Assembly (NCBI GenBank): GCA_016715985.1
Contig: JADJXD010000001.1
Location: 434,001 to 498,000, forward strand
Source: Saprospiraceae bacterium
GTDB taxonomy: Bacteria; Bacteroidota; Bacteroidia; Chitinophagales; Saprospiraceae
DNA length: 64,000 nucleotides
Direction of reading: 5' to 3'
Translations under genes and position numbers: made by a program
Notes under the pieces: model-generated
Told to the model about the DNA's origin: nothing
Seen by the model: only the letters and a program-made list of their open reading frames with translations
The model's database searches: none
Part shown: piece after piece, positions 43,213-53,275 of the stretch
How positions within the stretch are numbered: position 1 is the stretch's first letter
Layout of the letters: every line of letters begins with the position of its first letter

Positions 43213-44739
43213 TTAAAGATTTATAGTAGCAAATTCTAAAATCTGTTCCAGGTATTTTCTCTCATTGGAAAGTCTGGGAATTTTGGATTGACCGCCTAAT
43301 CTGCCTTTTGAAGCAAGCCAACCCTGAAAAGTACCCATTGGGATTGATTCAATTATCAAATTTTGAAGTGCTATGTCTTTTGATCTTTTAGCATCATAAT
43401 CTGAATTAATTTCTCTCAGTTTCTTGTCCAACAACAGTGCAAAGTGATCGATATCCTGCGGTGGAATCTTAAACTCAATCAACCATTGATGACCACCTTT
43501 CCCTTCACTATTCATGAAAACCGGCGCTACGGTATAATCATTAATCGCAGCACCTGTGACGACACAAGCTTCTTTAATTGCCTGATCTGTGTTTCCTACC
43601 ATTACTTCTTCTCCAAATACGTTAATGTAATGTTTGGTCCTGCCACAAACCTTTATTCTCAACGGATTCTTTTCTATGATCCGAACCACATCTCCAGGCA
43701 TATAACGCCATAACCCGGATGCATTCGAAATAACCAATGCATATTCAGTACCCTCTTCAATCTCCAGCAGATTTAAAGTCTCAGGATCACTCTTGTCGAT
43801 TTCAGATAGTGGCATAAACTCAAAATATGTAGCATTATCGAGTAACAACAACATTCCGTCTTTTCCTTTTCTGTCCTGAAATGCAAAATATCCTTCAGAC
43901 GCATTATAAACTTCATAATACTCAAACTCATCAGAAGGTAAAAATTCTTTAAACTGATTCCAATAAGGGTCAAACCCTACCCCACCGTGTATGTAAGTTT
44001 TTACATTTGGCCATACTTCCAGCATATTTTTTTTGCCTGTAAGTTCCAGTATTCTATTAAACAAAGCGATTGTCCAGGTTGGGACACCGCCAAACATTAC
44101 TACATCTTCTACGGCGCAATGTTTTGCCATTTTTTCTATTTTCGTTTCCCAATCTTTAAGTAATGCAGTTTCAAAATCTGGCGTGTAGAAAGGGCGTCCC
44201 ACTGCCGGCATCTTATGCAATAACAATGCAGATACATCACCTGTCACTACTTCTTTATTACCTTCAAATGTACTTAACGAACCACCCATCAGAAGATTCT
44301 TTCTGTCAAATATTCTGGCATCCGGTCTATTATTATACAAAATACTCATTGCATCCCAGCTGGAATTTACATGATTTTTATCAAGAATTTCATCTGTAAA
44401 AGGTATGTATTTACTCCTATCATTGGTAGTACCGGAAGATTTTGCAAAATAACAGACTTTCCCCGGCCATAATATATCTGTTTCTCCATGCATCATTCTA
44501 TCGATGTAAGGAAACAACTTTTCATAATTTACGACAGGAAAGGCCTTTTTATAATCTTCTATAGATTTAATGTCTCTTGCTCTGAATTTTTTTCCGTATT
44601 CACATGTCTTCAAGTTATTTAACAGATCATTGTAAACTTCTTTTTGAACTGCCACAGGATTATTATACATAGTCAATATACGATGGTACCTGTATTTAAG
44701 ATAACCCTTTACCATACTATTAAACCATGAATAAAACAT
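43213..44739 (-). CDS. GH3 family acyl-adenylating protein
   Basis: A 508-residue member of the GH3 (auxin-responsive promoter) family, adenylating enzymes that join a carboxylate to an amino acid in plants. The adenylate-forming motif KSSGTTNDRSKYIPFT lies near residue 94. The second signature region contains VVMFGGVPTWTIALFNRI, YIHGGVGFDPYWNQF and YYEVYNASEGYFAFQD. The C-terminal YALVISNASGLWRYMPGDVVRI and GRTKHYINVFGEEVMVG are the family-specific nucleotide-binding loops. The bacterial substrate is unknown. It heads a three-gene operon ending in recO. Confidence 0.92.
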   Translation of the reverse strand: MFYSWFNSMVKGYLKYRYHRILTMYNNPVAVQKEVYNDLLNNLKTCEYGKKFRARDIKSIEDYKKAFPVVNYEKLFPYIDRMMHGETDILWPGKVCYFAKSSGTTNDRSKYIPFTDEILDKNHVNSSWDAMSILYNNRPDARIFDRKNLLMGGSLSTFEGNKEVVTGDVSALLLHKMPAVGRPFYTPDFETALLKDWETKIEKMAKHCAVEDVVMFGGVPTWTIALFNRILELTGKKNMLEVWPNVKTYIHGGVGFDPYWNQFKEFLPSDEFEYYEVYNASEGYFAFQDRKGKDGMLLLLDNATYFEFMPLSEIDKSDPETLNLLEIEEGTEYALVISNASGLWRYMPGDVVRIIEKNPLRIKVCGRTKHYINVFGEEVMVGNTDQAIKEACVVTGAAINDYTVAPVFMNSEGKGGHQWLIEFKIPPQDIDHFALLLDKKLREINSDYDAKRSKDIALQNLIIESIPMGTFQGWLASKGRLGGQSKIPRLSNERKYLEQILEFATINL

Positions 44740-44839
44740 AAGCCGGACTTTGACAGGCGAAAATTAATAAATATCTTGCAAGTTACTCCAAAATATATCA
44801 GGTATATTTTGGATGTTGTTCAAAAAGCACTATTCATGA

Positions 44840-45613
44840 TCAAATAAAATGTTTGAGCATTATGATTTCCTGTTCGGTAAGATGTCTGCTCCACCCTCTT
44901 TTCAGGTCCTTTTTGGTCAGACCTGCATAATACATTCTGTCTAATTTATCCACATGATAACCAAAATGCTCGAAAATTCTTCTGACAATTCTATTTCTTC
45001 CTATATGGATTTCAATAGCAACTTCATTAGCTTCTTTACCTGAATAGTATTCCAAACCATCAACAGCCACATCACCATCTTCTAAAGTAAAACCTTTTTT
45101 AATTGAATCAAAATGGGCTCTTTCTAATGGTTTATCCAAGGTAACCTGATAGATCTTCTTTACTTTATGACTTGGGTGACTTAGTTTTTTAGCCAGATCG
45201 CCGTCATTTGTCAAAAGTAGCAACCCTGTTGTATTTCTGTCTAATCTGCCAACCGGAAAGATACGTTCCGGAGTGTTTTTCTTTACTAATTCCATCACAG
45301 TTGGCCTACCCAATTCATCACTTGTTGTAGTAACCGTATTTTTAGGCTTATTCAATAAGATATACACTTTTTTTTCTTCAACGACCAGTTTTTTTCCATC
45401 CATAATGACTACGTCTCCCTCCTGTACATTATATGCAGGGCTGATAACTTTGACTCCGTTTACGGTGACTTCTCCTGCTTTGATATGATCGACTGCTTTT
45501 CTGCGGGAACACACTCCGCAATGAGCAATATACTTATTCAACCACATTGCGTTCTTATCATTTGGTTTTTCTAAAGTCTGATCCGGTCCTTTCACTATTC
45601 GGAGATTTAACAT
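44840..45613 (-). CDS. rluB: 23S rRNA pseudouridine synthase, RluB/RsuA type
   Basis: RNA-modifying enzyme of 257 residues. An N-terminal S4 RNA-binding domain (MWLNKYIAHCGVCSRRKAVDHIKAGEVTVNG, residues 23-53) precedes the RsuA/RluB catalytic domain. The catalytic Asp is in GRLDRNTTGLLLLTNDGDLA (about residue 130), followed by HPSHKVKKIYQVTLD and IHIGRNRIVRRIFEHFGYHVDKLDR. RluB (helix 80 of 23S rRNA) is the likely identity, but RluE, RluF or RsuA type is possible. It lies 12 bp after dnaB on the same strand and is likely co-transcribed. Confidence 0.88.
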   Translation of the reverse strand: MLNLRIVKGPDQTLEKPNDKNAMWLNKYIAHCGVCSRRKAVDHIKAGEVTVNGVKVISPAYNVQEGDVVIMDGKKLVVEEKKVYILLNKPKNTVTTTSDELGRPTVMELVKKNTPERIFPVGRLDRNTTGLLLLTNDGDLAKKLSHPSHKVKKIYQVTLDKPLERAHFDSIKKGFTLEDGDVAVDGLEYYSGKEANEVAIEIHIGRNRIVRRIFEHFGYHVDKLDRMYYAGLTKKDLKRGWSRHLTEQEIIMLKHFI

Positions 45614-45625
45614 TATTAAAAATTA

Positions 45626-47182
45626 TCAAAATGGAATATCCAGTGAGTCATCCTGTCCTGAAGAACTTTCTTCTGAAGGTATATTTATTTTTGAAGGTCT
45701 GGTGATTATTCCTCCGGATGCAAACGGATCGGGATTGAACAGATTGTCCACATCATTTGAAAAACCTGTCGCCCCCGGATCTTCAAATTTGACAAAGTGA
45801 GGAACAAATCTTAGATTCACAGTACCCAGACCACCGTTTCTGTGTTTTGCAATAATTATTTCTGTTAAGTCATTTGGTGTATTCAGATCATTTTCTTCGA
45901 CACCATAATAACCCGGTCTGTATATAAATGTAACAATATCGGCATCCTGCTCGATCGCACCTGATTCCCTCAAATCCGAAAGTTGTGGCCGCTTTTCTCC
46001 TCCTCTTGTTTCGACAGCTCTTGATAACTGAGAAAGTGCAATCACCGGAACATGTAGTTCTTTGGCAAGACCTTTCAGGGCTCTGGAAATAGATGAGATC
46101 TCCTGTTCCCTGTTTCCACGCTTATCATTGGGCGCACCGGCCATCAACTGAAGGTAATCAATCACAATCATACTGATATCATTGGTTTGTTTCAGCCGCC
46201 GACACTTAGCACGAAGATCAAAAATATTAATTCCTGGTGTGTCATCAATAAAAATAGGAACCTGAGAAAGTTTTTCAACTGCCGAATGCAATTTAGCCCA
46301 TTCGTATTCCTGTAATTGGCCGTTTCTGAGTTTACTGGAATTTATCTCCGCTTCCATTGATATCAGACGTTGTACAAGCTGAACACTTGCCATCTCCAAT
46401 GAGAAAAAGGCAATAGCCTTGCCTGCCATAGCGGCATTCTTAGCCAATGAAAGTGTAAAGGCTGTTTTCCCCATACCCGGACGTGCAGCCATGATGATCA
46501 AATCAGAAGGTTGCCATCCATTGGTAATTTTATCCAATTCAGAAAACCCTGTAGTTACTCCTGTTGTTTCAGAACCTTTCTGACTGATCTCTTCAATCTG
46601 ATTCATCGCTTTTATAGCAAGAACACTCAGTGACTCATAGCCGGTATTCATATTCTGATCTGAAATATTGTACAGTCCTCTTTCCGCTTCATCCAACAGG
46701 TCCAGAACGTCTTTGGTATCATCAAATGCGTCTTTGATGATCCCGGTTGAAACCCTTATCAATTCTCTCTGAATAAATTTCTGAGCTATGATTCTGGAGT
46801 GAAACTCAATATTGGCTGCGGACCCTACTTTATTGGACAATTCCATCAGGTAATTCAATCCCCCGGCTTCTTCAAGTTTTCCGGATTTTTTCATAGCTTC
46901 ATACACTGTCAGTAAGTCGATCGGTTGTGACCTTCTGAACAAATCTGACATCACCTGAAAAATAATCTGATGAGCAGGCAGATAAAAACTTTCTGTTCTG
47001 AGTATCTCTACAATAGAAGGAAATCCATCCTTATCCATCATGATTGCACCCAGGACAGCTTCTTCAAGGGGTAATGCCTGTGGCTGTAATCTGCCATAAA
47101 CCAAATTATTTATATCCGCATCTTGTTTTATGGTGGACAACTTGCCTCCGACGGCTCTCAGTGTATTTTGATATTCTGACAT
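45626..47182 (-). CDS. dnaB: Replicative DNA helicase DnaB
   Basis: Hexameric helicase that unwinds DNA ahead of the replication fork. 518 residues. The N-terminal domain (LPLEEAVLGAIMMDKDGF, residues 37-54) is followed by a linker and a RecA-like motor. Walker A is ARPGMGKTAFTLSLAKNAA (about residue 235). Later motifs are FFSLEMASVQLVQRLISMEA, IFIDDTPGINIFDLRAKCRRLK, MIVIDYLQLM (Walker B), VIALSQLSRAVETRGGEKRPQLSDLRESGAIEQDADIV and the arginine-finger region. No intein is present. Two candidate -7 elements lie upstream, and rluB follows after 12 bp. Confidence 0.98.
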   Translation of the reverse strand: MSEYQNTLRAVGGKLSTIKQDADINNLVYGRLQPQALPLEEAVLGAIMMDKDGFPSIVEILRTESFYLPAHQIIFQVMSDLFRRSQPIDLLTVYEAMKKSGKLEEAGGLNYLMELSNKVGSAANIEFHSRIIAQKFIQRELIRVSTGIIKDAFDDTKDVLDLLDEAERGLYNISDQNMNTGYESLSVLAIKAMNQIEEISQKGSETTGVTTGFSELDKITNGWQPSDLIIMAARPGMGKTAFTLSLAKNAAMAGKAIAFFSLEMASVQLVQRLISMEAEINSSKLRNGQLQEYEWAKLHSAVEKLSQVPIFIDDTPGINIFDLRAKCRRLKQTNDISMIVIDYLQLMAGAPNDKRGNREQEISSISRALKGLAKELHVPVIALSQLSRAVETRGGEKRPQLSDLRESGAIEQDADIVTFIYRPGYYGVEENDLNTPNDLTEIIIAKHRNGGLGTVNLRFVPHFVKFEDPGATGFSNDVDNLFNPDPFASGGIITRPSKINIPSEESSSGQDDSLDIPF

Positions 47183-47225
47183 TAATATATTAAAGTTTAA
47201 GTCGTATTATGAAAAAATGTAATGA

Positions 47226-47233
47226 CAAAGCTA
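47226..47233 (-). promoter_or_regulatory. Proximal dnaB -7 element
   Basis: TAGCTTTG on the minus strand ends 43 nt before the dnaB start. Confidence 0.45.
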
Positions 47234-47259
47234 AAAGTTCCCGCAGACTTTATAATTCG

Positions 47260-47267
47260 CAAAAGTA
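47260..47267 (-). promoter_or_regulatory. Distal dnaB -7 element
   Basis: TACTTTTG on the minus strand ends 77 nt before the dnaB start. Either this or the proximal element, or both, could be used. Confidence 0.5.
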
Positions 47268-47659
47268 TTTTTGAGTGTGAACAAATTGTGGATAACGTTC
47301 CAAAAAATGTGGAAAACTAATTTTCTCCTCCAAATTCAGCCTTTTTAAAGTAACTGTCAAAAACACAAATATATTAAATTTTTTTATCATCTGTATGTAA
47401 ATTCATCATATTGAATAGTTCATTTCAGGGACTTACATTATATTAAAATATTTTTATATGTGTAATTATTATATATATCGTTTTCGGTATAGTTATAAAT
47501 CCGGTTTTATGGGTTGTAATACCTGTGGATATTTAAACATATATTTATTTTAATAATATTTCAATTTTGAAAGTTGGTAAATTGTTACTAAGATACCATC
47601 AATCATCTGCAATAAAAAATATATCCTGATGATGCCGAAAACCAATTTAGACAAAAATA

Positions 47660-47692
47660 CAAAGCCCGAAATCAATGCGATCCCGGGCTTTG
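47660..47692 (-). terminator. Terminator of the T9SS type A cargo gene
   Basis: Arms caaagcccg (47660-47668) and cgggctttg (47684-47692) pair perfectly, followed on the minus strand by a T-rich tract (tatttttg). Confidence 0.75.
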
Positions 47693-47716
47693 AAAAATCT
47701 TTTTAAAATATGCGGA

Positions 47717-49975
47717 CTACATTTTTATCAATGTGCCACTACTTACTTTATTACCTGAGATAATCTGATACATTATCAAACCTGAATAATTTATTTCCGG
47801 AGTGACTGTCATTTCATTGACACCTTTCACCACATTTAGATTATACTGCCAAATTATCTGACCATTATTGTTATATAATTTTATGATTGCAGTACTTTCT
47901 TCTTCTGACACAAGTCTAATATTCAGAATTTTATCGAATGGATTTGGATAAAGATTTACACTACTCTCCAAAAGTTCTGATTTTGATCTGAGACCTGTAA
48001 TATCACTTACCTGAGGCAGAAAATCAGAGACGACACTTTGAACAATATCTCCCTTCCTTACAGCAACAAATCCTACATCATATAATGCACCTAATGCAGG
48101 TACAGAATCCATTGAAATAAAACTGAAAAGGTTATCGGATAAAATATTGACAGCAGGGTCAAAATCCTGATCCTTATTGAAAATAAACCAATTGTTTTCA
48201 CCTGGTAATGAATTGGTTTGTTTTGTAACAAACTGCATTAAACTATTCAAATCCTGTAAATCAATCACCCCATTCTCGTCAATATCGGCAGCTAAATACT
48301 GATAAGGTGAGTCAAATGCCTTTTCCCCTAACAGAAACTGAGTTAAGGCTTCCGCATCTTTACCATTAATGTATTTCCTGGCAAAAGTATCTTGATACAG
48401 CGCTTTGATTTCAAATTCTTTGTTCGTAACTTTTAAAGAATCGAATAGAAATTTCCCATTTGTATCACTTAATATTTCTATTGTATGGAATACAGTCTGC
48501 GTATCCCTTGTCTCCGAAATCACTCTATCTAAAAAATGTCTGTAAACCCAATAACCGGAAGCATTTTTAAAACTATCTAACCTGATCGTTTCCATGGTAT
48601 CCCGAATGATGTTGATTATTGTTTCCGGAGTCGTATAAGTCAGAGAAATTTCTGCATCTTCCAATGCTACACCCCAGGCATCCGTTATATTGCCTTTTAC
48701 GCTTCGTGATGCGGGGACAACCGGAGGTGGCACAACAGGTGGTTTTGGTTTACAATCCGGAATATTGGCATTATTCTGAATTTCTACCGTGACCTGACAA
48801 AAAGATTGGCCCCCCTTGCTATCAGTGACATACATTCTCACTTCATTTTTACCGATATCTTCACAGGTAAACATCCTGTTCATGACAATTGAGTCTTTTT
48901 CAAACGAAAATCTTAAAGGATTGAACCCGCATGGTGCTTTACTTCCTTTATCAAGATCTTTAGCCCACAATTCTACCATACCGTTATCAATAATGCCATC
49001 CTTGTCTGTGTCAACCGGCATTAGGGTCGTAATAATATGCCCCAAACAATAAGGTGTAGGTTTTGCAGCATTTTTTACAATCACATTCACATTACAAATC
49101 TTCTTGGACCCGCAACCGAATTTGATTGTATAACTGACTTTTGTGGTTCCAATCGGATATGTTCCTGAAATATTTGCTCCTTTGTAAGTAGAATACGGTG
49201 AATTATTTGTAATTTCAAAATCACCTCCGCATGAACTCGGGCTGACATAAAGTGGTGCAACCTCGACATATGCATTTTTACAATTGTGACTATTGGCTAC
49301 AATTTCGGGAACACAATTTACTACAGGCTCACTGCTCTCCATGATTTTAATTTCCTGAACATAAGTCCATAATCCACCACTATTCGGATATGATGGATTG
49401 TATGTACACCAGTCCATGAGTTTCCATGTTCGCAGCACTTTTTTACAGGAATTATTTACATAAAAAGTCATATCACTATAAGATCTGCCAATCATACTAC
49501 ATGGCGAACTCGTCCAGGTCGGATAACCATGTGGTGCAGGCAATACAGATGGGTGAATATTTGGATTACATCCGGAAACAACGTAATTTTCAGGCCACTG
49601 TACCTGAATTCCACCTCCATAACCACCTGAAGAAATATAAATTGTCTGTGTACAACTGTGCCAAACCCAATTGTAATCTTCCACCATCCATGTTCTGGTG
49701 ATATATCCGGTATTACAATTATTTAAGAAATACTGGACGACAGGCGCACCTGCAGAATAAGTGCCGTAATAACTGGTGTAAGTAGCATTTCCATAAGCTG
49801 ATAAGTTCCAGATTTCATCCGTGCAACTTAGTGTCACATTGGGCGGGCAATTGATTGTAAATGGCCATACTTCACAAGACCTATCCGTTTCACATTTGTC
49901 CGCATATCCGGCAGTGATCGTCATAAATGACCAGATCAGTGTCAGTAAAACTGTTTTAGTAAACTTCATTTCCAT
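47717..49975 (-). CDS. Secreted T9SS type A protein with dockerin-like module
   Basis: A 752-residue exported protein. Signal peptide: VLLTLIWSFMTITAGYA. The N-terminal half is cysteine-rich and glycine/tyrosine-rich (NCPPNVTLSCTDEIW; SGGYGGGIQVQWP), consistent with HYR-like or adhesin-type domains seen in Saprospiria. A proline-rich linker near residue 410 is followed by a carboxypeptidase-regulatory-like region (VKGNITDAWGVALEDAEISLTY). A dockerin-like calcium-binding repeat reads DIDENGVIDLQDLNSLMQFV (about residue 565). The last 80 residues (NLYPNPFDKILNIRLVSEEE through SGTLIKM) form the type A C-terminal sorting domain. A scaffold or binding role is possible, but the partner is unknown. 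Confidence 0.85.
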   Translation of the reverse strand: MEMKFTKTVLLTLIWSFMTITAGYADKCETDRSCEVWPFTINCPPNVTLSCTDEIWNLSAYGNATYTSYYGTYSAGAPVVQYFLNNCNTGYITRTWMVEDYNWVWHSCTQTIYISSGGYGGGIQVQWPENYVVSGCNPNIHPSVLPAPHGYPTWTSSPCSMIGRSYSDMTFYVNNSCKKVLRTWKLMDWCTYNPSYPNSGGLWTYVQEIKIMESSEPVVNCVPEIVANSHNCKNAYVEVAPLYVSPSSCGGDFEITNNSPYSTYKGANISGTYPIGTTKVSYTIKFGCGSKKICNVNVIVKNAAKPTPYCLGHIITTLMPVDTDKDGIIDNGMVELWAKDLDKGSKAPCGFNPLRFSFEKDSIVMNRMFTCEDIGKNEVRMYVTDSKGGQSFCQVTVEIQNNANIPDCKPKPPVVPPPVVPASRSVKGNITDAWGVALEDAEISLTYTTPETIINIIRDTMETIRLDSFKNASGYWVYRHFLDRVISETRDTQTVFHTIEILSDTNGKFLFDSLKVTNKEFEIKALYQDTFARKYINGKDAEALTQFLLGEKAFDSPYQYLAADIDENGVIDLQDLNSLMQFVTKQTNSLPGENNWFIFNKDQDFDPAVNILSDNLFSFISMDSVPALGALYDVGFVAVRKGDIVQSVVSDFLPQVSDITGLRSKSELLESSVNLYPNPFDKILNIRLVSEEESTAIIKLYNNNGQIIWQYNLNVVKGVNEMTVTPEINYSGLIMYQIISGNKVSSGTLIKM

Positions 49976-50296
49976 AAAATTGAGACTTTAATTTTGAATT
50001 AATAATTACATATTACAACAAAATTACATATATTTATGATTGATAGTGTGTAATTAAGCGATTATTTTTTCAATTCAGGGGTTTACCCTTATGAATACAC
50101 TGGTTTTTATATTAAATTTAAACATAATACGTAGTTGCTTGAAAATAAATTTTTACAAATAAAGGACAATACTGGAATGATTTCGATAATAAAATTTAAG
50201 GTCTAACAAATAAAAAAACTTGTGTTTGTTTCTGATTAAATGGATCAAGTGATTATCTTTAAGCAAAATTTAATCATCATTTAAATTTACAGCAAA
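49976..50296. other. Intergenic region upstream of the M20 amidohydrolase
   Basis: 321 bp between divergent genes. Its left part holds the -7 element of the T9SS cargo gene; otherwise it is A+T-rich, with no exact TAnnTTTG box on the plus strand before the amidohydrolase. Confidence 0.6.
50019..50026 (-). promoter_or_regulatory. -7 element of the T9SS type A cargo gene
   Basis: TAATTTTG on the minus strand ends 43 nt before the start codon at 49975. Confidence 0.5.
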
Positions 50297-51601
50297 GTGA
50301 TAAAATCAATATTTTTAACTTTTCTGACATTCATCTGTGTATCAGGAATTAGTCAGGGCTTATTAGTGGAAGAAGTTGCCCAAAGAGCTTCACAAATAGA
50401 CAATCAGGTTATCCAATGGAGAAGGCATTTGCATCAGTATCCGGAATTGTCCAACAGAGAGTTCAAAACCATGAAATATATTGCCGATCACCTTAAAACC
50501 TTGCCGGTAACTGTTGAGACAGGTATGGCGCACACAGGCGTAATCGCAGTTTTAGATACCGGTAAGCCGGGTCCGGTCGTCGCACTCAGAGCAGACATGG
50601 ATGGACTTCCCATCATTGAAAGAGGAAATCTTCCATTTGCATCAAAAGAAACAACTGAGTATTTGGGTCAGAAAGTTGGCATCATGCATGCCTGCGGTCA
50701 CGACAGTCATGTAGCGATGCTGATGGGAGTTGCTACGGTATTATCAGAAATGAAAGATAAATTGAGAGGTAAGATCGTATTTGTATTTCAACCTGCGGAA
50801 GAAGGATCGCCTCCCGGTGAAGAAGGTGGAGCAGCACTTATGGTTAAACAAGGAATTATTGAAAAATACGGGATTGAAGTTTTTTTCGGACTCCATATCA
50901 GCAGCGTCATAGAACAGGGCAAAATCACTTACAAGCCTTTGGGTATGATGGCTGCTGCTGATGAATTTAATATTAAAGTGAATGGTAAAGGTGCTCACGG
51001 TTCCCGACCTTGGGATGGAGTTGACCCTATAGTTGTGTCGGCTCAGATTATTTTAGGGATCCAAAGTATAATAAGCCGACAGACAGAATTGACCAAAGAA
51101 CCTGCCGTCATTACCATCGGAAAATTAACATCCGGTGTTAGGAATAATATCATACCGGAAGAAGCGGAAATGATCGGCACGATACGTACATTTGATAAAG
51201 ATATGCAAAAACTGATACATGAAAAATTAAGACTGACAGCGACAAAAATTGCGGAGAGCGCAGGTGCCACTGCCGAAGTAAATATAATAATCAATTATCC
51301 GGTAACATTCAATAATCCCCAACTTACAGCTCAGATGCTACCGTCTCTGTTCAAAGCAGCAGGTGAAGAAAATGTGATCGTTACAAAAGCAATAACAGGT
51401 TCTGAAGATTTTTCTTTTTTTGCTCAAAAAGTGCCCGGGTTATTTTACTTTTTGGGTGCAAGACCGAAGGATATTCATCAGTTGGATGCACCTTCTCATC
51501 ATACGCCTGATTTTTATATAGATGAAAAAGCTTTTAATCTCGGTGTTCGATCCATGGCTCAACTGGCAATAGACTATATTCACTCTTCCGGTAATAAGTA
51601 G
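50297..51601 (+). CDS. M20-family amidohydrolase (IAA-amino acid/hippurate hydrolase type)
   Basis: A 434-residue metal-dependent amidase or peptidase that removes an acyl or amino-acid group from an N-acylated substrate. The start is GTG 50297, needed to include the signal peptide IFLTFLTFICVSGISQG, so it is probably periplasmic. Metal ligands are visible in HACGHDSH (about residue 133) and PAEEGSPPGEEGG. A C-terminal His is seen in SHHTPDFYIDEKAF, and the dimerisation-domain catalytic loop is in GAHGSRPWDGVDPI. Together with the succinylglutamate desuccinylase-like gene 4 bp downstream it may process acylated amino acids; specificity is not shown by sequence. Confidence 0.9.
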   Translation: MIKSIFLTFLTFICVSGISQGLLVEEVAQRASQIDNQVIQWRRHLHQYPELSNREFKTMKYIADHLKTLPVTVETGMAHTGVIAVLDTGKPGPVVALRADMDGLPIIERGNLPFASKETTEYLGQKVGIMHACGHDSHVAMLMGVATVLSEMKDKLRGKIVFVFQPAEEGSPPGEEGGAALMVKQGIIEKYGIEVFFGLHISSVIEQGKITYKPLGMMAAADEFNIKVNGKGAHGSRPWDGVDPIVVSAQIILGIQSIISRQTELTKEPAVITIGKLTSGVRNNIIPEEAEMIGTIRTFDKDMQKLIHEKLRLTATKIAESAGATAEVNIIINYPVTFNNPQLTAQMLPSLFKAAGEENVIVTKAITGSEDFSFFAQKVPGLFYFLGARPKDIHQLDAPSHHTPDFYIDEKAFNLGVRSMAQLAIDYIHSSGNK

Positions 51602-51605
51602 ATGA

Positions 51606-52550
51606 ATGAGTGAAATCAAAACTGATAGAATAATCGGAAGATATGAAGGTATTGAGCCGGGACCATTATTAGTTGTAACAGCAGCTATGCATGGCAATGA
51701 ATTTGCAGGCGTAAAAGCACTGGAACTTGTCTTTAAGATGCTGGAAGTAGAACCTGTCACTAATCCGGACTTTGTATATCACGGCACAATCATCGGAATA
51801 ATCGGAAATGTAAAAGCATACAAGCAAGGCAAAAGATACATCAACAGAGACATCAACCGGATGTGGTCTGAAGAATTGGTTCAAAAAATAAAATCATCAG
51901 AAGAAAGTGAACTGGATGACGAAGAAAACGAAATTTCTGAATTGTTGAAAGTAATCAGTAAGGAAACATTAAGTGGGAAATATCAAAAAATGATATTGTT
52001 TGATTTGCATACGACATCCTCAAGAGGAGGTATTTTTTCCATTACCACCGAAGACACTGAAAGTATCCGAATTGCATCTGCATTACATGCTCCCGTAGTT
52101 CGAGGATTGTTAAAAGGTATCTCAGGCACTTCATTACATTATTTTTGCACTCAAAATATGGGTATCGACTGTACAGCTTTAGCCTTTGAAGCGGGTCAAC
52201 ATGAAGAACCAAAGTCCGTCAACAGAACCATTGCAGCCATCATCAATTGCATGCGATCAATAGGATCTGTAAAGGAACACGACGTTGAAAATATTCATGA
52301 TGAACTTCTCCTGAACTATTCAAAAGACCTTCCGCAAGTTGTAAAGGTGATTGACAAATATACAGTTTTGGATAATTCAAATTGGATAATGCAACCCGGA
52401 TATACTCATTTTAAAAATATACGGAAAGGTGAATTATTAGCAAATGATTTCAACGGACCTGTGTTCGCTTCACATGACGGCTTAATATTAATGCCTTTGT
52501 ATCAGACACAAGGCAATGATGGATTTTTTATTGTGGAACCATGTTCGTAG
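51606..52550 (+). CDS. Succinylglutamate desuccinylase/aspartoacylase family protein
   Basis: A 314-residue zinc-dependent deacylase of the AstE/AspA family. Zinc ligands are HGNEFAG (about residue 30; His and Glu) and a later His in FDLHTTSSRGGIFS. The RYINRDINRMW segment binds substrate, and the catalytic Glu is in FEAGQHEEP near residue 200. The C-terminal beta domain is consistent with the family. No signal peptide is seen, so it is likely cytoplasmic. It lies 4 bp after the M20 amidohydrolase and 29 bp before a small hypothetical gene, so all three look co-transcribed. True substrate unknown. Confidence 0.9.
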   Translation: MSEIKTDRIIGRYEGIEPGPLLVVTAAMHGNEFAGVKALELVFKMLEVEPVTNPDFVYHGTIIGIIGNVKAYKQGKRYINRDINRMWSEELVQKIKSSEESELDDEENEISELLKVISKETLSGKYQKMILFDLHTTSSRGGIFSITTEDTESIRIASALHAPVVRGLLKGISGTSLHYFCTQNMGIDCTALAFEAGQHEEPKSVNRTIAAIINCMRSIGSVKEHDVENIHDELLLNYSKDLPQVVKVIDKYTVLDNSNWIMQPGYTHFKNIRKGELLANDFNGPVFASHDGLILMPLYQTQGNDGFFIVEPCS

Positions 52551-52579
52551 CTTTGCTATAATTATATAAATGTAAAAAG

Positions 52580-53050
52580 ATGATTCAAGTAAATGATGTG
52601 ACTATAGAGAAGGTCATTGAAAGTTTTGATGATGAACAACAATATCTGTCCGCATTGGCAGAAATGTTCACCGAACAGCTTTCCCTGAAGAGCTTTCTGG
52701 ATCATGAAAATTATACACTTTTAACACCCGAAGAATTTTCACTTCTCACCTACCTGAGCACTATACTTTACACTTCTGCAAAAATTAAACTGCAAAAAAA
52801 ACCGGAACTATCACCCAAACTACTGGAAAACTATGAAGAGGAAAACTGGGCAGCTTTTAATTCTGCATCTTCAAAATCTTTTACAACTATATTAGACAAT
52901 TTTTTTGAAAACTATGAGCAGGAGGATATGCTGGCATTGGTAGAAGATGCTATCCAACCCGATGATGAAAAAACAGTCACTTCAGTTGGTGCGGAAATCA
53001 TATTTGTTGCCTGCAAATCCATCATTGATAGTCTGCATAAGCTCAATTAA
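52580..53050 (+). CDS. Small acidic helical protein of unknown function
   Basis: 156 residues, highly acidic and predicted all-helical (IEKVIESFDDEQQYLSALAEMFTEQLSLKSFLD; FTTILDNFFENYEQEDMLALVEDAI). No domain recognised. Last gene of a three-gene operon with an M20 amidohydrolase and an AstE/AspA-type deacylase, which gives no direct functional clue. Confidence 0.75.
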   Translation: MIQVNDVTIEKVIESFDDEQQYLSALAEMFTEQLSLKSFLDHENYTLLTPEEFSLLTYLSTILYTSAKIKLQKKPELSPKLLENYEEENWAAFNSASSKSFTTILDNFFENYEQEDMLALVEDAIQPDDEKTVTSVGAEIIFVACKSIIDSLHKLN

Positions 53051-53275
53051 TATTCTTATCTCATAAAAAGAAATATTGTAATTACATTTTTATTTTTTAT
53101 ATATAAGTAATAGTTTATTATATGCAGTTATTATAATGACACTTAAGTATTATATTTTTAACTAATATGATAATAATTTAGAACTATCGGTATTAATTTG
53201 ATATTTGGCACGAAATTGGAACTAGTGTATGCAGTTCAGATTTATTTAAGGATAACTTAAGCAAATTGTTACTCG

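Larger units (their letters stand above)
47183..47716. other. Intergenic region between the T9SS type A cargo gene and dnaB
   Basis: 534 bp. The right-hand genes are co-directional (minus). It contains two dnaB -7 elements, a terminator at 47660-47692 for the upstream gene, and otherwise very A+T-rich DNA with several short palindromes. No ORF is convincing. Confidence 0.6.

Noticed and set aside
47183..47716. Replication origin beside dnaB
   Set aside because: No cluster of DnaA boxes was seen, and dnaB is not usually origin-linked.
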